Source: Episyrphus balteatus
Lineage: Eukaryota > Arthropoda > Insecta > Diptera > Syrphidae
NCBI RefSeq assembly: GCF_945859705.1
Contig: NC_079134.1
Location: 160,615,718-160,679,717 of the forward strand
Length of the DNA stretch: 64,000 nt
Direction of reading: 5' to 3'
The translations under genes were made by a program, and so were the position numbers. The notes beneath the pieces were generated by a model, which saw only the letters and a list, made by a program, of their open reading frames with translations, was not told the DNA's origin and searched no databases. Below, piece after piece: positions 62,710-64,000 of the stretch (its first letter is position 1; each line of letters opens with the position of its first letter).

Positions 62710-64000
62710 ATGTCGTCATTTTCAAATGCAAACTATCCACCACCACCACAGCCACAGCAGTTATCTTCTGGAAGTGGCAACATGATGATGGTCAATGGAA
62801 TGAGTCAACAATCAATGCAGTCAGTTGGACAACAACAACAACCACAACAACCACAACAGCCACAACCAATAAAAACCATGCAAAATAATTTCCCTCCAAC
62901 ATCGAAGGCAATGCCAAGCATGAACCAATTTATGCCACCAACTTCGCAGTACACCCCACAACCGGTGTCTGCACCAGTAACTGCTTCAGGTCCGCTTGCC
63001 TCAGCTCAGCCACCAACATCGACGGCATATGGCAATGGGCCACAAGTACATGGAATGCAAGGTAATCTACCTGGACATTTAAGGCCCCCTACCGGAGTGC
63101 CATTAACAAATGGTGGTGGTGGTAATAGTGTCAACTCATCGCGAACCGCATCACCAGCATTAACTGGTTCACCTAATCATTTTGCACAACAACAGCAGCA
63201 GCAACAAAGGATGCCTGTATCTCAGCAGAATCCAATGGCTCCTGCCAACAATCTCAGCAATAGTATGCAAAACCTTTCTATGGGCAGCAGACCTACCAAT
63301 GGTCCAGGTCCACAAATGCGACCTGCACCAACAACGACAACAACTGTCAGTAGTCCATCGCATTTCCCACAAAATTTCCAGGGAAACTTTAAGACATCAG
63401 CATTAAATACAACCCCAGGAAGCGCCTTCCAACAGCCTCCTAGTCAAGGGCAAATTCCAAGAGGCCCCACTGCACAGCCTAATGCTTACGGTACATCGAG
63501 TTCGCCGTTGATTCGGACCGCAATGCCAGCACAACCGGCGCCATATCCAACACCTCCTGCACCACAATTTGCTACAACACCACAAAATGCCAATTATCCT
63601 CCAACAAGTTCCGCTCCCTTTCCAAATGCATTCAATCAGAGTCAACTGAATAATAATATGGTTCCACCACAAATGGCAGCAGAAACTCAACAGCAACAAC
63701 AGCAGTCAGCACCAATGACAGCACGTCGACCGATGTATCCTCAACAACAAAAGGTACCACCACCACTACAGCAACAGCAACAGCAGCCTCAAGCTTATCC
63801 ACAGCAAGTCTACCAACAACAGCCAATGGCACCACAACCAACGAATGGCCCACAAAATCCTGGTCAGCAAGGTGCATATCCCAGTGTAGTCAAACAGGGA
63901 TTCAATAGTCTTTGGGGCCATGATACTGTGGATCTTATGCAGAATCGTCATGTATTATCGCCGGCAACATTGCCATTGCCAAAAATTACTCTGCACAATC
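62710..64000 (+). CDS. Sec24 (A/B type), COPII coat cargo-binding subunit, N-terminal part
   Basis: An open frame runs from ATG 62710 to the window end, 430 complete codons without a stop. Residues 1 to about 395 are low-complexity Pro/Gln/Ala/Asn/Ser with CAA/CAG tracts, the usual disordered N-terminus of Sec24. The last stretch reads GHDTVDLMQNRHVLSPATLP, then LPKITLHN. This aligns with the segment just before the folded domains of Sec24A/B (human VNLLQDRNMLPSSPLKAPVP). Sec24 pairs with Sec23 in the inner COPII coat at ER exit sites and binds cargo export signals. The zinc finger, trunk, helical and gelsolin-like domains lie beyond 64000. The A/B assignment rests on that short segment. Confidence 0.82.
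   Translation, partial: MSSFSNANYPPPPQPQQLSSGSGNMMMVNGMSQQSMQSVGQQQQPQQPQQPQPIKTMQNNFPPTSKAMPSMNQFMPPTSQYTPQPVSAPVTASGPLASAQPPTSTAYGNGPQVHGMQGNLPGHLRPPTGVPLTNGGGGNSVNSSRTASPALTGSPNHFAQQQQQQQRMPVSQQNPMAPANNLSNSMQNLSMGSRPTNGPGPQMRPAPTTTTTVSSPSHFPQNFQGNFKTSALNTTPGSAFQQPPSQGQIPRGPTAQPNAYGTSSSPLIRTAMPAQPAPYPTPPAPQFATTPQNANYPPTSSAPFPNAFNQSQLNNNMVPPQMAAETQQQQQQSAPMTARRPMYPQQQKVPPPLQQQQQQPQAYPQQVYQQQPMAPQPTNGPQNPGQQGAYPSVVKQGFNSLWGHDTVDLMQNRHVLSPATLPLPKITLHN

Noticed and set aside
63169..63951. Minus-strand ORFs over the Sec24 N-terminus
   Set aside because: They are shadows of the CAA/CAG-rich Sec24 frame on the plus strand.

Overview
This is AT-rich nuclear DNA from an insect, most likely a brachyceran fly. 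The genes have short spliced exons, GT/AG introns of about 57-110 nt mixed with a few multi-kilobase introns, and AATAAA signals just after stops. The proteins look like the fly versions of conserved animal proteins. I cannot name the species. No bacterial, viral or organellar genes are seen.

Genes, left to right. (1) 685-2299 (+): 3' part of a diverged SMYD-type SET-domain gene. (2) 7773-8687 (+): a compact pair, Mediator subunit MED9 and an 83-aa NCBP2AS2-like protein. Their reading frames lie only 6 nt apart, so one dicistronic mRNA is likely. (3) 16388-18604 (+): a GTPBP1-type translational GTPase in five exons. (4) 21023-25385 (-): GPS2, the coiled-coil subunit of the NCoR/SMRT-HDAC3 corepressor, in six exons. 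(5) 27549-45104 (+): vimar/SmgGDS (RAP1GDS1), an armadillo-repeat protein. Its first coding exon is only 7 nt, and a 13.5-kb first intron holds (6) a complete DNAJB12/14-type ER-membrane J-protein gene (36186-37576, same strand). GPS2 and vimar are divergent. (7) 62710-64000 (+): start of a Sec24 A/B-type COPII coat gene, running off the window. These are ordinary housekeeping genes and do not form an operon or one pathway.

The rest is mostly repeat-derived. Coding remnants are a broken jockey/RTE-like reverse transcriptase (8963-9730), a Tc1-like transposase tail (45336-45640), and a 5.1-kb Tc1-like element (51134-56253). The last carries a nest of other insertions, including a 5'-truncated RNase-H-bearing non-LTR retrotransposon with an 11-bp target duplication and an apparent Harbinger-type MITE. 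Scattered tRNA-related (SINE-like) sequences are common.

The most unusual signal is the number of palindromic (fold-back) non-coding elements, at least 20 in 64 kb. Two of them (4035-4787 and 34536-35211) share an odd plan: arrays of a short CAAAATTCTG-containing unit facing each other in inverted orientation, GGGTC-type ends, and a GCGCGCGC-centred palindrome next to the left array. In the second copy that palindrome is 78 bp and perfect, and the element is flanked by an 11-bp direct repeat. I know no name for this family; it is the best candidate for something undescribed.
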